Shown here piece by piece: positions 42,396 to 51,016 of a stretch of DNA of 52,368 bases. The stretch spans positions 1 through 52,368 of the forward strand of contig NZ_CAJYOJ010000076.1 of the NCBI RefSeq assembly GCF_913776295.1, in the 5' to 3' direction. The stretch's first letter is position 1. Every line of letters starts with the position of its first letter. The stretch comes from an uncultured Pedobacter sp. (GTDB taxonomy: Bacteria; Bacteroidota; Bacteroidia; Sphingobacteriales; Sphingobacteriaceae). Under the pieces are notes generated by a model that was given only the letters and a program-made list of their open reading frames with translations, was not told where the DNA came from and ran no database searches. Position numbers and translations under genes: made by a program.

Positions 42396-42481
42396 ATTAT
42401 CCCAACGTATCCAACCGGAGGACGAATGCCTGTTATACTTTAAAAAAGGATTGGGATAATATTTTAACCGGTTGGGATTAT
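42396..42481. promoter_or_regulatory. Candidate LytTR operator upstream of the outer-membrane barrel gene
   Basis: Two direct copies of a near-identical 11-mer, ATTGGGATAAT (42450-42460) and GTTGGGATTAT (42471-42481), start exactly 21 bases apart, the two-turn spacing typical of LytTR sites. A third, inverted copy (GTTGGGATAAT on the minus strand) is at 42396-42406 and faces the kinase/regulator genes. The direct pair is centred roughly 45-70 bases upstream of the predicted transcription start of the barrel gene, the usual activator position. Binding is inferred. Confidence 0.6.
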
Positions 42482-42508
42482 ATAATTGTTAGGGTGATGC
42501 AACCACCT

Positions 42509-42516
42509 CATCTTTG
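42509..42516 (+). promoter_or_regulatory. -7-like element for the outer-membrane barrel gene
   Basis: CATCTTTG differs from TAnnTTTG at one defining base. An ATTG lies about 20 bases upstream (42485-42488). A weak promoter with a LytTR site just upstream fits activator-dependent expression. Predicted start near 42523. Confidence 0.4.
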
Positions 42517-42542
42517 AATCGTCAATACTAAAAACCAACTCA

Positions 42543-44960
42543 ATGATGAATCCTCTATTTAAATCTATTCTTTTTACCCTGCTTGTTTTTAATTTTAAAA
42601 CTGCGCTTGCTCAAAACATTAAGGTATCAGGAACGGTTACCGACAACAAAAATAACACACTCAATTATGCATCAGTAGCATTAATCCACTTACCTGATTC
42701 GGTTTCTGTATCCTTGCAGGTTACCAATGTACAAGGTTTATACGACTTTAGCAATGTTAAACCTGGCAGTTATCTGATTAAAGCTTTAATGATGGGTTAT
42801 AGAAAAACCCAGTCTCCAACATTTGAAGTAAAGAATTTAACCGTTAAAGTTCCAACAATCATACTGGCAGACGAAAGTCAAAACCTGAAAGATGTTAACA
42901 TTATATCAAAAATGCCCGTAATAGACCAGAAGGCAGACCGGGTGATTGTAAACGTAGAACAGATGAATACCGCAGGTGACAATGCACTGGAAGTAATCAG
43001 CAGGTCGCCAGGTGTAAAGCTCGATAAAGACGATAACATTGTACTTAAGGGTAAAAAAGGAATCAATGTAATGATTGATGGTAAGATGAGCTACATGACG
43101 GGGCTGGAATTAACTACTTATCTTAAATCGTTACCGGGATCGGCTGTGAGCAAATTAGAATTAATTTCTAATCCTCCATCTTCTTTTGATGCTGCCGGTA
43201 CAGCCGGGATCATCAACATTAAACTGAAAAGAAATAAGATGCAGGGATTTAACGGAAACATGAATCTGGGCGGTGGTTATGGCCGTTATGAAAAGGTTTA
43301 TGGCGGCACCAACCTGAATTACAATATCGGTAAGGTGAGTACCTATCTACGCTTAGATGCCGGACACTATAATTCATTCAACAGACTTACATTAAACAGA
43401 ACCATTGGCGACGATCAATATAATCAGATTAATTTCTGGCATCCGATAACCAACAGCTTAAATTATTCTACAGGTGCCGATTATTTCATTAATGAGAAAC
43501 ATACCATAGGGCTGATGGTAAAAGGCTTTACTGCACCTGAAGAGACCAAAGTAAACAGCAATTCTGTAAATTATAATGCCGCAGGTATAAAAATGGGCGG
43601 CACATCCATGTTCAATCCACAAAGTAATACCGAAGAAAACCATGCACTTAATTTAAATTACCGTTTCAAAACAGATACGCTGGGAGGAGAATTAGGTTTT
43701 GATGCCGATTACGTAAGGTTCGATAATAGCAAAAACGAAACTTTCACCAATAATTATCTCGATGCAAACGATCAGCTGATCGGCAATCCAATTGATTTGC
43801 GTAACAAAGGAATGGGAAACGTTTCTATCTATTCTGTCAAAGCTGATTATAGCTTAAATTTTTCAAAAACATTAAAAATGGAAACCGGCTGGAAAAGCAG
43901 CTGGGTAAAATCACAGAGCGATGTACGTTTCGACTCGTTAAAAACAGCAGGCTGGCTTAACGATCCCCGCAGAACGAATGCTTTTTCATACAACGAGAAT
44001 ATTAATGCAGGCTATCTTTCCCTTGATCAAAGTTTTAAAAACCTTCAGATCAAAGCGGGTTTACGTGCAGAACAGACACTAGGCAACGGCAGCTCATCCG
44101 GTACCAATACCTTGATCAACCGAAAATACTGGAAGCTTTTCCCAACGATTTTTGTATCGTTAAAACTCGACTCAAACAACCTTATTACTGCGGCATACCG
44201 TAAAAGTATCAACAGACCATCGTACAGCAGCTTAAATCCTTTTACCTTTTATTCAGATCCATATACTGCCCTGCAAGGTAATCCATTATTACAGCCATCT
44301 TATGCCAATAGTTTCGAGTTTAATTATTCTATTAAAAGCTTCAGGGTATTAACTTTGAGTTATTCTGTAAACAATGGTTCAATATCGGAAGTGGTTTATC
44401 AGAACAACAGTACCAAAGAAAGTATCTCCAGACCAGAAAACCTGAATCGCACCATAAACTTTTACATGGCTGCCGGGAGTCCTTTTGATATAACCAAATG
44501 GTGGAACAATAGTACCGAAGTTTCGGCAGGATTTAACCGAACCGAATCAGCTGTCCAGGGAAATGGGTACAATGCTTTCTCCTGGAACTGGTCGGTGGTG
44601 ATGGATAATACCTTCACCTTACCTAAAAATTATAGCTTAACCACCTATGCCTTTTACGATTCGCCATCTGTTTATGGCCTTTTCCATAACCTGGGAAGTC
44701 ATCAGCTCAATATCGGTGCTAAAAAATCATTCTGGAACAAAAACGCCACGTTGGCACTAAAAGTAAACGACATTTTTAATACGAGTAAATTCAGGGCCAA
44801 CCTCGAATATAACAACATTAAAACCTATTGGCAAAACGAATGGGAAAGCCGCAGGGTAAACCTGAGTTTCACCTATAAATTCGGAAATATGAAGATCAAG
44901 ACTGCCCGTAAAAGACAAACGGGGACAAGCGAAGAAGAAAACAGGGCAGGCAAAAATTAA
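42543..44960 (+). CDS. Outer-membrane beta-barrel protein (TonB-receptor-like) with carboxypeptidase-regulatory-like domain
   Basis: The 805-residue protein has a signal peptide (SILFTLLVFNFKTALAQ), a CarboxypepD_reg-like domain (IKVSGTVTDNKNNTLNYASV), a plug-like region (VEQMNTAGDNALEVISRSPG, IMIDGKMSY-type NVMIDGKMSY) and an outer-membrane barrel ending FTYKFGNMKI plus a short basic tail. This is the OMP_b-brl_3 type, which lacks a strong TonB box. It is expressed divergently from the LytS/LytTR operon and has the LytTR-like operator in front. Its cargo is unknown; in Bacteroidota this arrangement often links to envelope stress or peptide export, which remains an inference. Confidence 0.88.
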   Translation: MMNPLFKSILFTLLVFNFKTALAQNIKVSGTVTDNKNNTLNYASVALIHLPDSVSVSLQVTNVQGLYDFSNVKPGSYLIKALMMGYRKTQSPTFEVKNLTVKVPTIILADESQNLKDVNIISKMPVIDQKADRVIVNVEQMNTAGDNALEVISRSPGVKLDKDDNIVLKGKKGINVMIDGKMSYMTGLELTTYLKSLPGSAVSKLELISNPPSSFDAAGTAGIINIKLKRNKMQGFNGNMNLGGGYGRYEKVYGGTNLNYNIGKVSTYLRLDAGHYNSFNRLTLNRTIGDDQYNQINFWHPITNSLNYSTGADYFINEKHTIGLMVKGFTAPEETKVNSNSVNYNAAGIKMGGTSMFNPQSNTEENHALNLNYRFKTDTLGGELGFDADYVRFDNSKNETFTNNYLDANDQLIGNPIDLRNKGMGNVSIYSVKADYSLNFSKTLKMETGWKSSWVKSQSDVRFDSLKTAGWLNDPRRTNAFSYNENINAGYLSLDQSFKNLQIKAGLRAEQTLGNGSSSGTNTLINRKYWKLFPTIFVSLKLDSNNLITAAYRKSINRPSYSSLNPFTFYSDPYTALQGNPLLQPSYANSFEFNYSIKSFRVLTLSYSVNNGSISEVVYQNNSTKESISRPENLNRTINFYMAAGSPFDITKWWNNSTEVSAGFNRTESAVQGNGYNAFSWNWSVVMDNTFTLPKNYSLTTYAFYDSPSVYGLFHNLGSHQLNIGAKKSFWNKNATLALKVNDIFNTSKFRANLEYNNIKTYWQNEWESRRVNLSFTYKFGNMKIKTARKRQTGTSEEENRAGKN

Positions 44961-44978
44961 CGATACGCGTAAAATAAA

Positions 44979-45014
44979 ATCGGTTAACTCTGTAATGTTA
45001 TACAGTTAACCGAT
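44979..45014. terminator. Hairpin between convergent genes
   Basis: atcggttaactctgta (44979-44994) pairs with tacagttaaccgat (45001-45014) with a 2-base bulge. It lies between the barrel gene (+) and the acetyltransferase gene (-). There is no long T-run on either side, so termination strength is uncertain. Confidence 0.5.
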
Positions 45015-45039
45015 TAAGCCGTATAATTAATGAAACCAG

Positions 45040-45522
45040 CTATAAAACCAGTAGCATCCAGATGTTACAGGCGTAATGGCCGGAATTACCCAGAGGGCCA
45101 TCGAGTTTTTTAAAACCTGCCTTTTCGTACATGGTAATCGCTTTGGCAAGTTCCGGAAAAGACTCCAGATAAATTTCATTATAACCAAATTGCTGTGCAG
45201 ATGCTATACTTTTCTCCATCAGCATTTTACCAATGCCTTTACCACGCGAAGCTGGAAGGGCATAAAATTTAACGAGTTCAACACAACCTTCCGGCAAGCC
45301 ATCTGTTGGATAAATACCGCAGCCACCAATAATAACCCCATCCTCTTCTGCCAGCCAATAAGCAGATTCAGGATGTTCGAAAAGTGTTGCCAAATCATCC
45401 GTTGTAGGATCGGTATAAACGGTACCGGGCCTGTCTACTTTAAATTCTTTTAAAACCGTTCTGATCATGGAAGCAGTAGCAATATTATCTGCCGGAGTTA
45501 TTTTCCTAATGGTTATGGCCAT
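45040..45522 (-). CDS. GNAT family N-acetyltransferase
   Basis: The 160-residue protein has the GNAT fold: a start strand ITIRKITPADN, the acetyl-CoA pyrophosphate-binding loop SRGKGIGKMLMEKS (R-x-x-G-x-G), and the closing ITMYEKAGFKKLDGPLG. The substrate cannot be told. It is a single gene with a -7 element (45540-45547) upstream. Confidence 0.9.
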   Translation of the reverse strand: MAITIRKITPADNIATASMIRTVLKEFKVDRPGTVYTDPTTDDLATLFEHPESAYWLAEEDGVIIGGCGIYPTDGLPEGCVELVKFYALPASRGKGIGKMLMEKSIASAQQFGYNEIYLESFPELAKAITMYEKAGFKKLDGPLGNSGHYACNIWMLLVL

Positions 45523-45539
45523 AGCTTATTATTTTTATC

Positions 45540-45547
45540 CAAAATTA
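45540..45547 (-). promoter_or_regulatory. -7 promoter element for the acetyltransferase gene
   Basis: The minus strand reads TAATTTTG (TAnnTTTG), with a transcription start expected near 45533, about 11 bases before the ATG. Confidence 0.4.
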
Positions 45548-45627
45548 AAAAACCAGCAATTGTTTTAAAATAAAAGCAAACAAAATACAAACGAATTCCA
45601 TTATAAATATTAAAACTTATTGATACC

Positions 45628-45912
45628 ATGGAAAACGAAGAAACTAAAAAAGAGACCTCACCAAACAGCGATCATCCAAAACCAACAGACTATGTACAGC
45701 TGGAAATAGAAACCGTAATACCCTCTACAGAAAAGGAAACAGCTCAACCAGATGAGTCTGCTCAAAAGACAGGAGAAGCGGAAGATGATGAAAAAGCAAA
45801 TGCTAATGACCAGGTTGAAAAGACAGATACAGCGGAAAAACCGGCTGAAGAAAGTAAAGCTGATGGCGAAGATCAACGGGATGATATAGAAACCATTACG
45901 CCAAGGGCCTAA
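45628..45912 (+). CDS. Small acidic, disordered hypothetical protein
   Basis: The 94-residue product is made of Glu, Lys, Asp, Thr and Ala with no hydrophobic core (MENEETKKETSPNSDHPKPT, AEKPAEESKADGEDQRDDIE). The motif IETVIPS near residue 30 recurs as IETITPRA at the C-terminus. It is probably intrinsically disordered. It has no signal peptide and no named domain. Confidence 0.5.
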   Translation: MENEETKKETSPNSDHPKPTDYVQLEIETVIPSTEKETAQPDESAQKTGEAEDDEKANANDQVEKTDTAEKPAEESKADGEDQRDDIETITPRA

Positions 45913-45967
45913 GTTAATTTTGATTAAACCCATATTGCGGCTGAAATAGTTTTAGTATTTTGGCGTT

Positions 45968-46579
45968 ATGAATGATATGAAAAAGAGATTATTGCTTTTC
46001 TTGTTTACCATTAGCATTTTTGGTTGTGGAATTAACAGGCAGGCGCAACAGATAAAAGCACTGGAAAATTGCACCTATAAAATTACCGGCGTAAAACAGA
46101 TAACAATAGCAGGAACAGATGTTAAACAATTGATGGATCAGCAAAGTTTTAGTTTAACCAGTTTACCCGGGGTAGCATTGGGTCTGTTAAGAAAAGACAT
46201 TCCTTTAAAAGCCAACCTGAATTTAGAAATTACCAACCCATCAAGTAATTTAGCCGCCATCAACCAGTTCGAATATAAAATATTGGTTAATAATACTGAT
46301 CTGGCAGAAGGCGTTGTTAATCAGAGTGTAAGTATCGCGCAAGGTCAGACCGTTACTGTTCCTGTACAGTTGATGAGCAATATCTACGGGTTGATATCTA
46401 ATGGTAATGTTTTCAACGATATTATCAAGGCGGCTCAAAAGGGATCATCTTCAAAAGATGAAAAATTAGGCTTATTAACTATTAAAATCAGACCAACTTT
46501 TATGCTGGGCAGTACACCTGTTAAATATCCGGGTTACATCACCATCAACAAAGATATCAGCAGTAAAATACTATTGTAA
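45968..46579 (+). CDS. LEA14-like lipoprotein
   Basis: About 200 residues with a lipoprotein signal (KKRLLLFLFTISIFGCG, Cys at about 20) and a beta-sandwich body with the LEA type-2 pattern: LNLEITNPSSNLAAINQFEY, ILVNNTDLAEG, VTVPVQLM. Two ATGs (45968 and 45977) are possible; MKKRLLLF at 45977 is the more usual start. LEA14 relatives are water-stress or scaffold-type domains; the role here is unknown. A bidirectional terminator follows. Confidence 0.75.
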   Translation: MNDMKKRLLLFLFTISIFGCGINRQAQQIKALENCTYKITGVKQITIAGTDVKQLMDQQSFSLTSLPGVALGLLRKDIPLKANLNLEITNPSSNLAAINQFEYKILVNNTDLAEGVVNQSVSIAQGQTVTVPVQLMSNIYGLISNGNVFNDIIKAAQKGSSSKDEKLGLLTIKIRPTFMLGSTPVKYPGYITINKDISSKILL

Positions 46580-46594
46580 ATACGATCGTAAACA

Positions 46595-46635
46595 AAAAAT
46601 GCCCGCTTAACATGTCTAGTCAAGCGGGCATTTTT
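46595..46635. terminator. Bidirectional terminator
   Basis: aaaaatgcccgctt (46595-46608) pairs with aagcgggcattttt (46622-46635) around a 13-base loop, with A- and T-runs at both ends. It serves the LEA14-like gene (+) and the S41 peptidase gene (-). Confidence 0.85.
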
Positions 46636-46646
46636 ATTAAGCTTCG

Positions 46647-48248
46647 TTAAAATTTCTTGTGGGGTGTCATCACCATACCTTTAAATCCGTTTGGATCCAG
46701 CTTTTCATCCAACTCCCTCAACTGAGCTATTGACAATTTGGGAACTGCTTTGGTTGCAGTGCTTAAACTAGATGTTTTTTTTACTGTAGTTACAAAATTT
46801 CCATTCTTCGCATAGGTCAAAGCGTAATTCAGCAAGGTCTCGGTTTCATCCCCCCATGTTTTCCTTAAATCTTCTGGTGATTCTTTGTCAACCGTAAGGC
46901 CACTATAATAGCCTCCCACTCCAAGTTTGTTTTTGGTTTCAAATTCCGGAATATACATATCCACCTTATCTATCCTGATCGGAAAGAAACCAACCGGTTT
47001 ACCATAAGTTGTTCTCCCAATTAACTTGACATCGATTACCGGTTTTAAGCTATTAATGGTGAGTTCACTGGCTGATGCTGTAGCGCCCGTTACGATAAAA
47101 TAAATTCTATTCAAGGCTAAACTACCTGATTTAGCAAACTTTTCTACGTTGTCTGCAGCTGTTGGTGAATAATTTAAATCAGCATAAGTCGCATATTTTC
47201 CATTTACCCCCGTGGTAAAGGTTTGCAATTTACCAGCATCATCCAACAAAGGTTGGTGTGCTAAAACAGAGCTTTTCCGCTGGGCTGTAGTTATATTTTG
47301 CAGATAATCGTTGTAGTAAGAAGTAAACATGGTGTTACCGTTTTCCGCTGAAGGTGCCAGCAGATTAATCATTTCGATAGCGGTTGAAACATAGCCGCCG
47401 CCATTATAGCGTAAATCAACAACCACTTCGCTAACCCCCTGCGTAGCAAAATTAGCAAAAACTGCACTTATGGCTGACGAGGAATTATTAGTAAAACTAT
47501 TAAATACAATATAACCTACCTTCTTTGTACCCACCGTATAAACGTTTGTAAACAGTATCGGATTAACCGTATAGATACCGCTTGATATTACAGCAGTTTT
47601 AGAATTGCCGGCAATATCATTAAAAACTAAGGTGACTGTTGCGTTTGTGCCAAAAATAGCATTATTTAAAAAGTTAACCGCGCCCGGATAAGTCAGATCG
47701 GTTCTTCCGTTCACACTGGTTATCCTACAACCACGTGTTAATCCCTTCAATGCTGCCGGCGAGTTGGGATAAACATATTTCACCATGAGATCAGTAGTGC
47801 TATCGTAATTATACTGAACAGAAAAACCATAATCATTTGCCGAACCATTTACGTCGGCTTTAAGCGATCCTGTCTTTCCTGTAGTCGCTGCTGCATAATC
47901 AAAGAAAGAATATTTAGGTTCACCGGAATTGCTTACATATTCATATGGTTTGCCTGTTGCCGGATCTAAGGAATACTGTGTCATGGCATATAGTTCTGCC
48001 TCATTCGAACTAAATCTCCTTGGATTGAACACTTCATAGGTTGGCAGCGAAGTGTTCCAATAATAGAGTTCTTTTCCGTATAAAAAAATAGAATCTTTAG
48101 TTAGTTCATCGCGGGTTCCGCTGGGCGTAGTTACAACGGGAGGTGTTTCAGGCTCTTCAGGAACTGTACTACTCTTTTTACAGCCACTAAGGGCTATAAA
48201 GCTTAGAAAACTTAGTGCAGCCAGATGAAGGAATCTCTTATTTCTCAT
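46647..48248 (-). CDS. S41-family peptidase lipoprotein
   Basis: The 533-residue protein has a lipoprotein signal (FLSFIALSGCKKSS, Cys at about 23), a Pro/Glu linker, a PDZ-like domain (YVYPNSPAALKGLTRGCRIT) and the S41 (tail-specific/CtpA-like) core. The catalytic Ser lies in ATASASELTINSLK and the Lys in RTTYGKPVG, and VVVDLRYNGGGYVSTAIEMI is the family's signature strand. It acts outside the inner membrane on C-termini of proteins or on peptides. Surface-anchored members are frequent in Bacteroidota. It is probably monocistronic. Confidence 0.9.
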   Translation of the reverse strand: MRNKRFLHLAALSFLSFIALSGCKKSSTVPEEPETPPVVTTPSGTRDELTKDSIFLYGKELYYWNTSLPTYEVFNPRRFSSNEAELYAMTQYSLDPATGKPYEYVSNSGEPKYSFFDYAAATTGKTGSLKADVNGSANDYGFSVQYNYDSTTDLMVKYVYPNSPAALKGLTRGCRITSVNGRTDLTYPGAVNFLNNAIFGTNATVTLVFNDIAGNSKTAVISSGIYTVNPILFTNVYTVGTKKVGYIVFNSFTNNSSSAISAVFANFATQGVSEVVVDLRYNGGGYVSTAIEMINLLAPSAENGNTMFTSYYNDYLQNITTAQRKSSVLAHQPLLDDAGKLQTFTTGVNGKYATYADLNYSPTAADNVEKFAKSGSLALNRIYFIVTGATASASELTINSLKPVIDVKLIGRTTYGKPVGFFPIRIDKVDMYIPEFETKNKLGVGGYYSGLTVDKESPEDLRKTWGDETETLLNYALTYAKNGNFVTTVKKTSSLSTATKAVPKLSIAQLRELDEKLDPNGFKGMVMTPHKKF

Positions 48249-48613
48249 AGAAATTATTATAGTATAATGTTCAATATACGGATTAGGCAGCGGTAAGGTT
48301 GTTTAAAAATGAAGTTTTATCTATCCAAAACTCCATCTTATTCGAAATATTGTACGCCTATACGTAGATGTTGATGAACTACGTAAATCTACCGATTAAA
48401 TTACTTTTTACCATGATATTTTACTGAATTTAAAAAGTATTTAAAAGTGGTGCCGGGATATTATCTCTTATGCCCCCAAAAATTGTCGTCTTTGCACCGC
48501 ATTTGTCGATCAATTTATGCGCAAATTTGATCTAACAAGTTAAGAATCAATAGCAGTAAATCTAATTCCTAATTAATCGGAGTGGAGAATAACGATAACT
48601 TAAATTATACCTT
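48249..48613. other. Divergent intergenic region without gene
   Basis: The 365 bases between the S41 peptidase and SRPBCC genes are AT-rich and hold no coding frame. A weak -7-like word tcgtctttg lies near 48483-48495. The rest shows nothing I can name. Confidence 0.35.
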
Positions 48614-49036
48614 ATGGAAAAAATTCAATTTAAAACCACAATTAACGCACCAAGAGCGAAAGTTTGGGATGTACTTTTTGGTTTAAAAACCTACCCTGAG
48701 TGGACCGCTGTATTTGCTGAAGGATCGCAGGTGGAAACCGACTGGAAAAAAGGAAGCCGGGCCATTTTTGGAGATGGAAAAGGAAATGGGATGGTTGCAA
48801 TGATCCACGAAAATATCCCCTATCAACACCTTTCCATCAAACACGTGGGCGAAATCAAAAATGGCAAAGAAAAGCTACACAATTGGGGCGAATCTTTTGA
48901 AAACTACACCTTAAACGAAAAAAATGGCGAAACCGAACTGCTGATCGATATGGATATGGTTAAAGAATGGGTAGAATATTTCACAGAAACATGGCCGAAA
49001 GCTTTAGCTAAAGTGAAAGAAATAGCCGAAAGATAA
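48614..49036 (+). CDS. SRPBCC-family protein
   Basis: The 140-residue protein has the SRPBCC/START-like helix-grip fold: IQFKTTINAPRAKVWDVLFG at the start, TYPEWTAVFAEGSQVETDW, and a long C-terminal helix (FTETWPKALAKVKEIAER). Such proteins bind hydrophobic ligands or act as AHSA1-type chaperone partners. No enzyme activity can be read. It ends in a shared terminator hairpin with tRNA-Phe copy 1. Confidence 0.85.
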   Translation: MEKIQFKTTINAPRAKVWDVLFGLKTYPEWTAVFAEGSQVETDWKKGSRAIFGDGKGNGMVAMIHENIPYQHLSIKHVGEIKNGKEKLHNWGESFENYTLNEKNGETELLIDMDMVKEWVEYFTETWPKALAKVKEIAER

Positions 49037-49062
49037 GATTTCAAGAAATATCTAAAAACCAA

Positions 49063-49090
49063 AAAAGCCTTTCATTACTGAAAGGCTTTT
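49063..49090. terminator. Terminator shared by the SRPBCC gene and tRNA-Phe copy 1
   Basis: aaaagcctttca (49063-49074) pairs with tgaaaggctttt (49079-49090) around a 4-base loop. It can stop transcription from both strands. Confidence 0.8.
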
Positions 49091-49095
49091 GGAAG

Positions 49096-49168
49096 TGGTG
49101 CCACCTGGATTCGAACCAGGGACACAAGGATTTTCAGTCCTTTGCTCTACCGACTGAGCTATGGCACC
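49096..49168 (-). tRNA. tRNA-Phe (GAA), copy 1
   Basis: The 73-nt minus-strand cloverleaf has acceptor stem GGTGCCA/TGGCACC, D-arm GCTC...GAGC, anticodon stem AAGGA/TCCTT with loop CTGAAAA (anticodon GAA), and T-arm CCTGG-TTCGAAT-CCAGG. The discriminator base is A; CCA is not encoded beyond the stem (the next bases are CTT). It has its own promoter (49185-49215) and terminator. It is identical to the second copy 321 bases away. Confidence 0.97.
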
Positions 49169-49184
49169 ATCCCGTTTGGGATTG

Positions 49185-49215
49185 CAAATGTAGTATTCTT
49201 TTTCCCAAATCCAAA
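49185..49215 (-). promoter_or_regulatory. Consensus promoter of tRNA-Phe copy 1
   Basis: On the minus strand TTTG (49215-49212), 19 bases, then TACATTTG (49192-49185). This is the exact TTTG-N19-TAnnTTTG consensus of Bacteroidota. A start near 49178 leaves about 10 bases before the tRNA. Confidence 0.8.
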
Positions 49216-49385
49216 AAACGATTTCAGTTTTTTTCTATGAATGCAATGATCATGCATCAACTTTTTGATATGCAGGATGATGCAAAAAAAATTATTTTTT
49301 ATTCATTCATCTAATCGTTCGTACAGAGGATCCAAGATCCATTGTTACGCTAATATCGAACATTTGAAAACCAACTAAAACCAAA

Positions 49386-49411
49386 AAAGCCTCTCATTTC
49401 TGAAAGGCTTT
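49386..49411 (-). terminator. Terminator after tRNA-Phe copy 2
   Basis: aaagcctctca (49386-49396) pairs with tgaaaggcttt (49401-49411) with one mismatch. It is the degraded duplicate of the hairpin at 49063-49090. Confidence 0.65.
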
Positions 49412-49416
49412 GGAAG

Positions 49417-49489
49417 TGGTGCCACCTGGATTCGAACCAGGGACACAAGGATTTTCAGTCCTTTGCTCTACCGACTGAGCTATGGCACC
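49417..49489 (-). tRNA. tRNA-Phe (GAA), copy 2
   Basis: This 73-nt minus-strand gene is identical in sequence to copy 1 (same GAA anticodon loop CTGAAAA). The flanks are also duplicated: a terminator hairpin on the 3' side and gtttgggattgcaaatgtag on the promoter side. The promoter reads TACATTTG at 49505-49512 with TTTG 18 bases further (49531-49534). A recent tandem duplication of about 320 bases is the simplest explanation. Confidence 0.97.
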
Positions 49490-49504
49490 ATCCGTTTGGG
49501 ATTG

Positions 49505-49534
49505 CAAATGTAGTGTTCTTTTTTCAAAAGCAAA
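49505..49534 (-). promoter_or_regulatory. Promoter of tRNA-Phe copy 2
   Basis: On the minus strand TTTG (49534-49531), 18 bases, TACATTTG (49512-49505). Near consensus, one base shorter than for copy 1. Confidence 0.65.
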
Positions 49535-49718
49535 ACTTTTTTTCGATTATTTCATTGCCACACTGATTATCAATTAATTAATTTTTCATTTTTTGAAATC
49601 TACATGATCATCTTTGCTTAGAATGAATACAAACAAAAATTTTTTACCATTTATTTATGCATGCATAGTAATTTATTTAGATTAATATTCTATTTTAGCA
49701 CTACAATCTCATATTTGC

Positions 49719-51014
49719 ATGGTAGCACAGATTCTTTTTCTAGTACTCACGCTTGCAGCAATTGCGCTGTTTACAGTTAATCTGCGTAAAATAATTCGCA
49801 ATATTCGCCTGGGCAAACCGGTAAATCGACAAGATCAACCGCAAAAAAGGTTAATAACCATGCTCCGGGTGGCTTTTGGCCAATCTAAAATGGTCGTCCG
49901 CCCTATCCCTGCCTTTCTGCATTTTTTTGTGTACATCGGCTTCGTCATTATCAACATCGAAGTGTTGGAAATCATGATTGATGGGTTATTCGGCACACAC
50001 CGCATCTTCAATGGTCTGGGCGGTTTATATAACTTCCTGATTGGCGCTTTCGAAATCCTGGCTTTTACAGTGTGGGTTTCCTGTGCTATTTTTCTTGTCC
50101 GCAGGAATATCCTAAAACTTAAACGCTTTAGTGGTATAGAGATGAAAAGCTGGCCAAAATCTGATGCCAACTATATTCTCATCACCGAGATTTTATTAAT
50201 GAGTGCTTTCCTGTTCATGAATGCGGCAGATGCAAAATTACAGCTTTTGGGCGCCAGCCATTATGTTACTGCCGGTGCATTTCCGGTAAGCCAGTATTTA
50301 ATGAACATCCTACCCTCATCAGAAAGTGCTTTGGTTATCATTGAGCGTAGTTGTTGGTGGTTCCACATTATTGGTATCTTAGCATTCCTAAATTACCTGC
50401 CCTATTCAAAACATTTTCATATCCTTTTTGCCTTCCCCAACACCTATTTTTCCAATCTGGAACCTAAAGGAGAGTTTACCAACATGGCCTCGGTTACCAA
50501 TGAAGTAAAAGCGATGCTCGATCCTTCCTTTGTGCCGGCAGAAACCGAAACAGGTAAGTTTGGCGCAAAAGACGTAACTGATCTGAGTTGGGTAAACCTG
50601 ATGAATGCTTATACCTGCACTGAATGTGGTAGATGTACCTCGGTATGTCCGGCCAACATTACTGGGAAACTTTTATCTCCACGCAAAATTATGATGGATA
50701 CCCGCGACCGTATTACAGAAGTGGGCCAGAATATTGATAAACATGGCGAAGCACACCAGGATGGAAAATCGTTATTGGATGATTACATCAGCAGAGAAGA
50801 AATTTGGGCCTGCACCAGCTGTAATGCCTGCGTTGAAGCCTGCCCGGTAAATATCGATCCATTACAGATTATTATGGAACTGCGACGTTTTGCTGTGATG
50901 GAAGAATCGCAGGCACCTGGAAGTATTAATGCGATGCTGGGCAACATTGAAAATAACCAGGCGCCTTGGAAATACTCTCCTGCTGATCGTTTTAACTGGG
51001 CACAAGAGAGTTAG
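49719..51014 (+). CDS. Membrane Fe-S oxidoreductase, NarI-like membrane domain plus 4Fe-4S dicluster
   Basis: The 431-residue protein has about five membrane helices in the first 250 residues (nitrate reductase gamma-like; likely heme or quinone site). A cytoplasmic dicluster ferredoxin domain follows, with CTECGRCTSVCP (about 299-310) and CTSCNACVEACP (about 364-375). The next gene encodes a separate CCG-domain protein. In ETF:(methyl)menaquinone oxidoreductases (EMO), NarI-like, 4Fe-4S and CCG parts are usually one long chain; here they appear split. A role in passing electrons from flavoproteins to menaquinone is inferred. The two genes are separated by 154 bases of word repeats. Confidence 0.85.
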   Translation: MVAQILFLVLTLAAIALFTVNLRKIIRNIRLGKPVNRQDQPQKRLITMLRVAFGQSKMVVRPIPAFLHFFVYIGFVIINIEVLEIMIDGLFGTHRIFNGLGGLYNFLIGAFEILAFTVWVSCAIFLVRRNILKLKRFSGIEMKSWPKSDANYILITEILLMSAFLFMNAADAKLQLLGASHYVTAGAFPVSQYLMNILPSSESALVIIERSCWWFHIIGILAFLNYLPYSKHFHILFAFPNTYFSNLEPKGEFTNMASVTNEVKAMLDPSFVPAETETGKFGAKDVTDLSWVNLMNAYTCTECGRCTSVCPANITGKLLSPRKIMMDTRDRITEVGQNIDKHGEAHQDGKSLLDDYISREEIWACTSCNACVEACPVNIDPLQIIMELRRFAVMEESQAPGSINAMLGNIENNQAPWKYSPADRFNWAQES

Positions 51015-51016
51015 CA

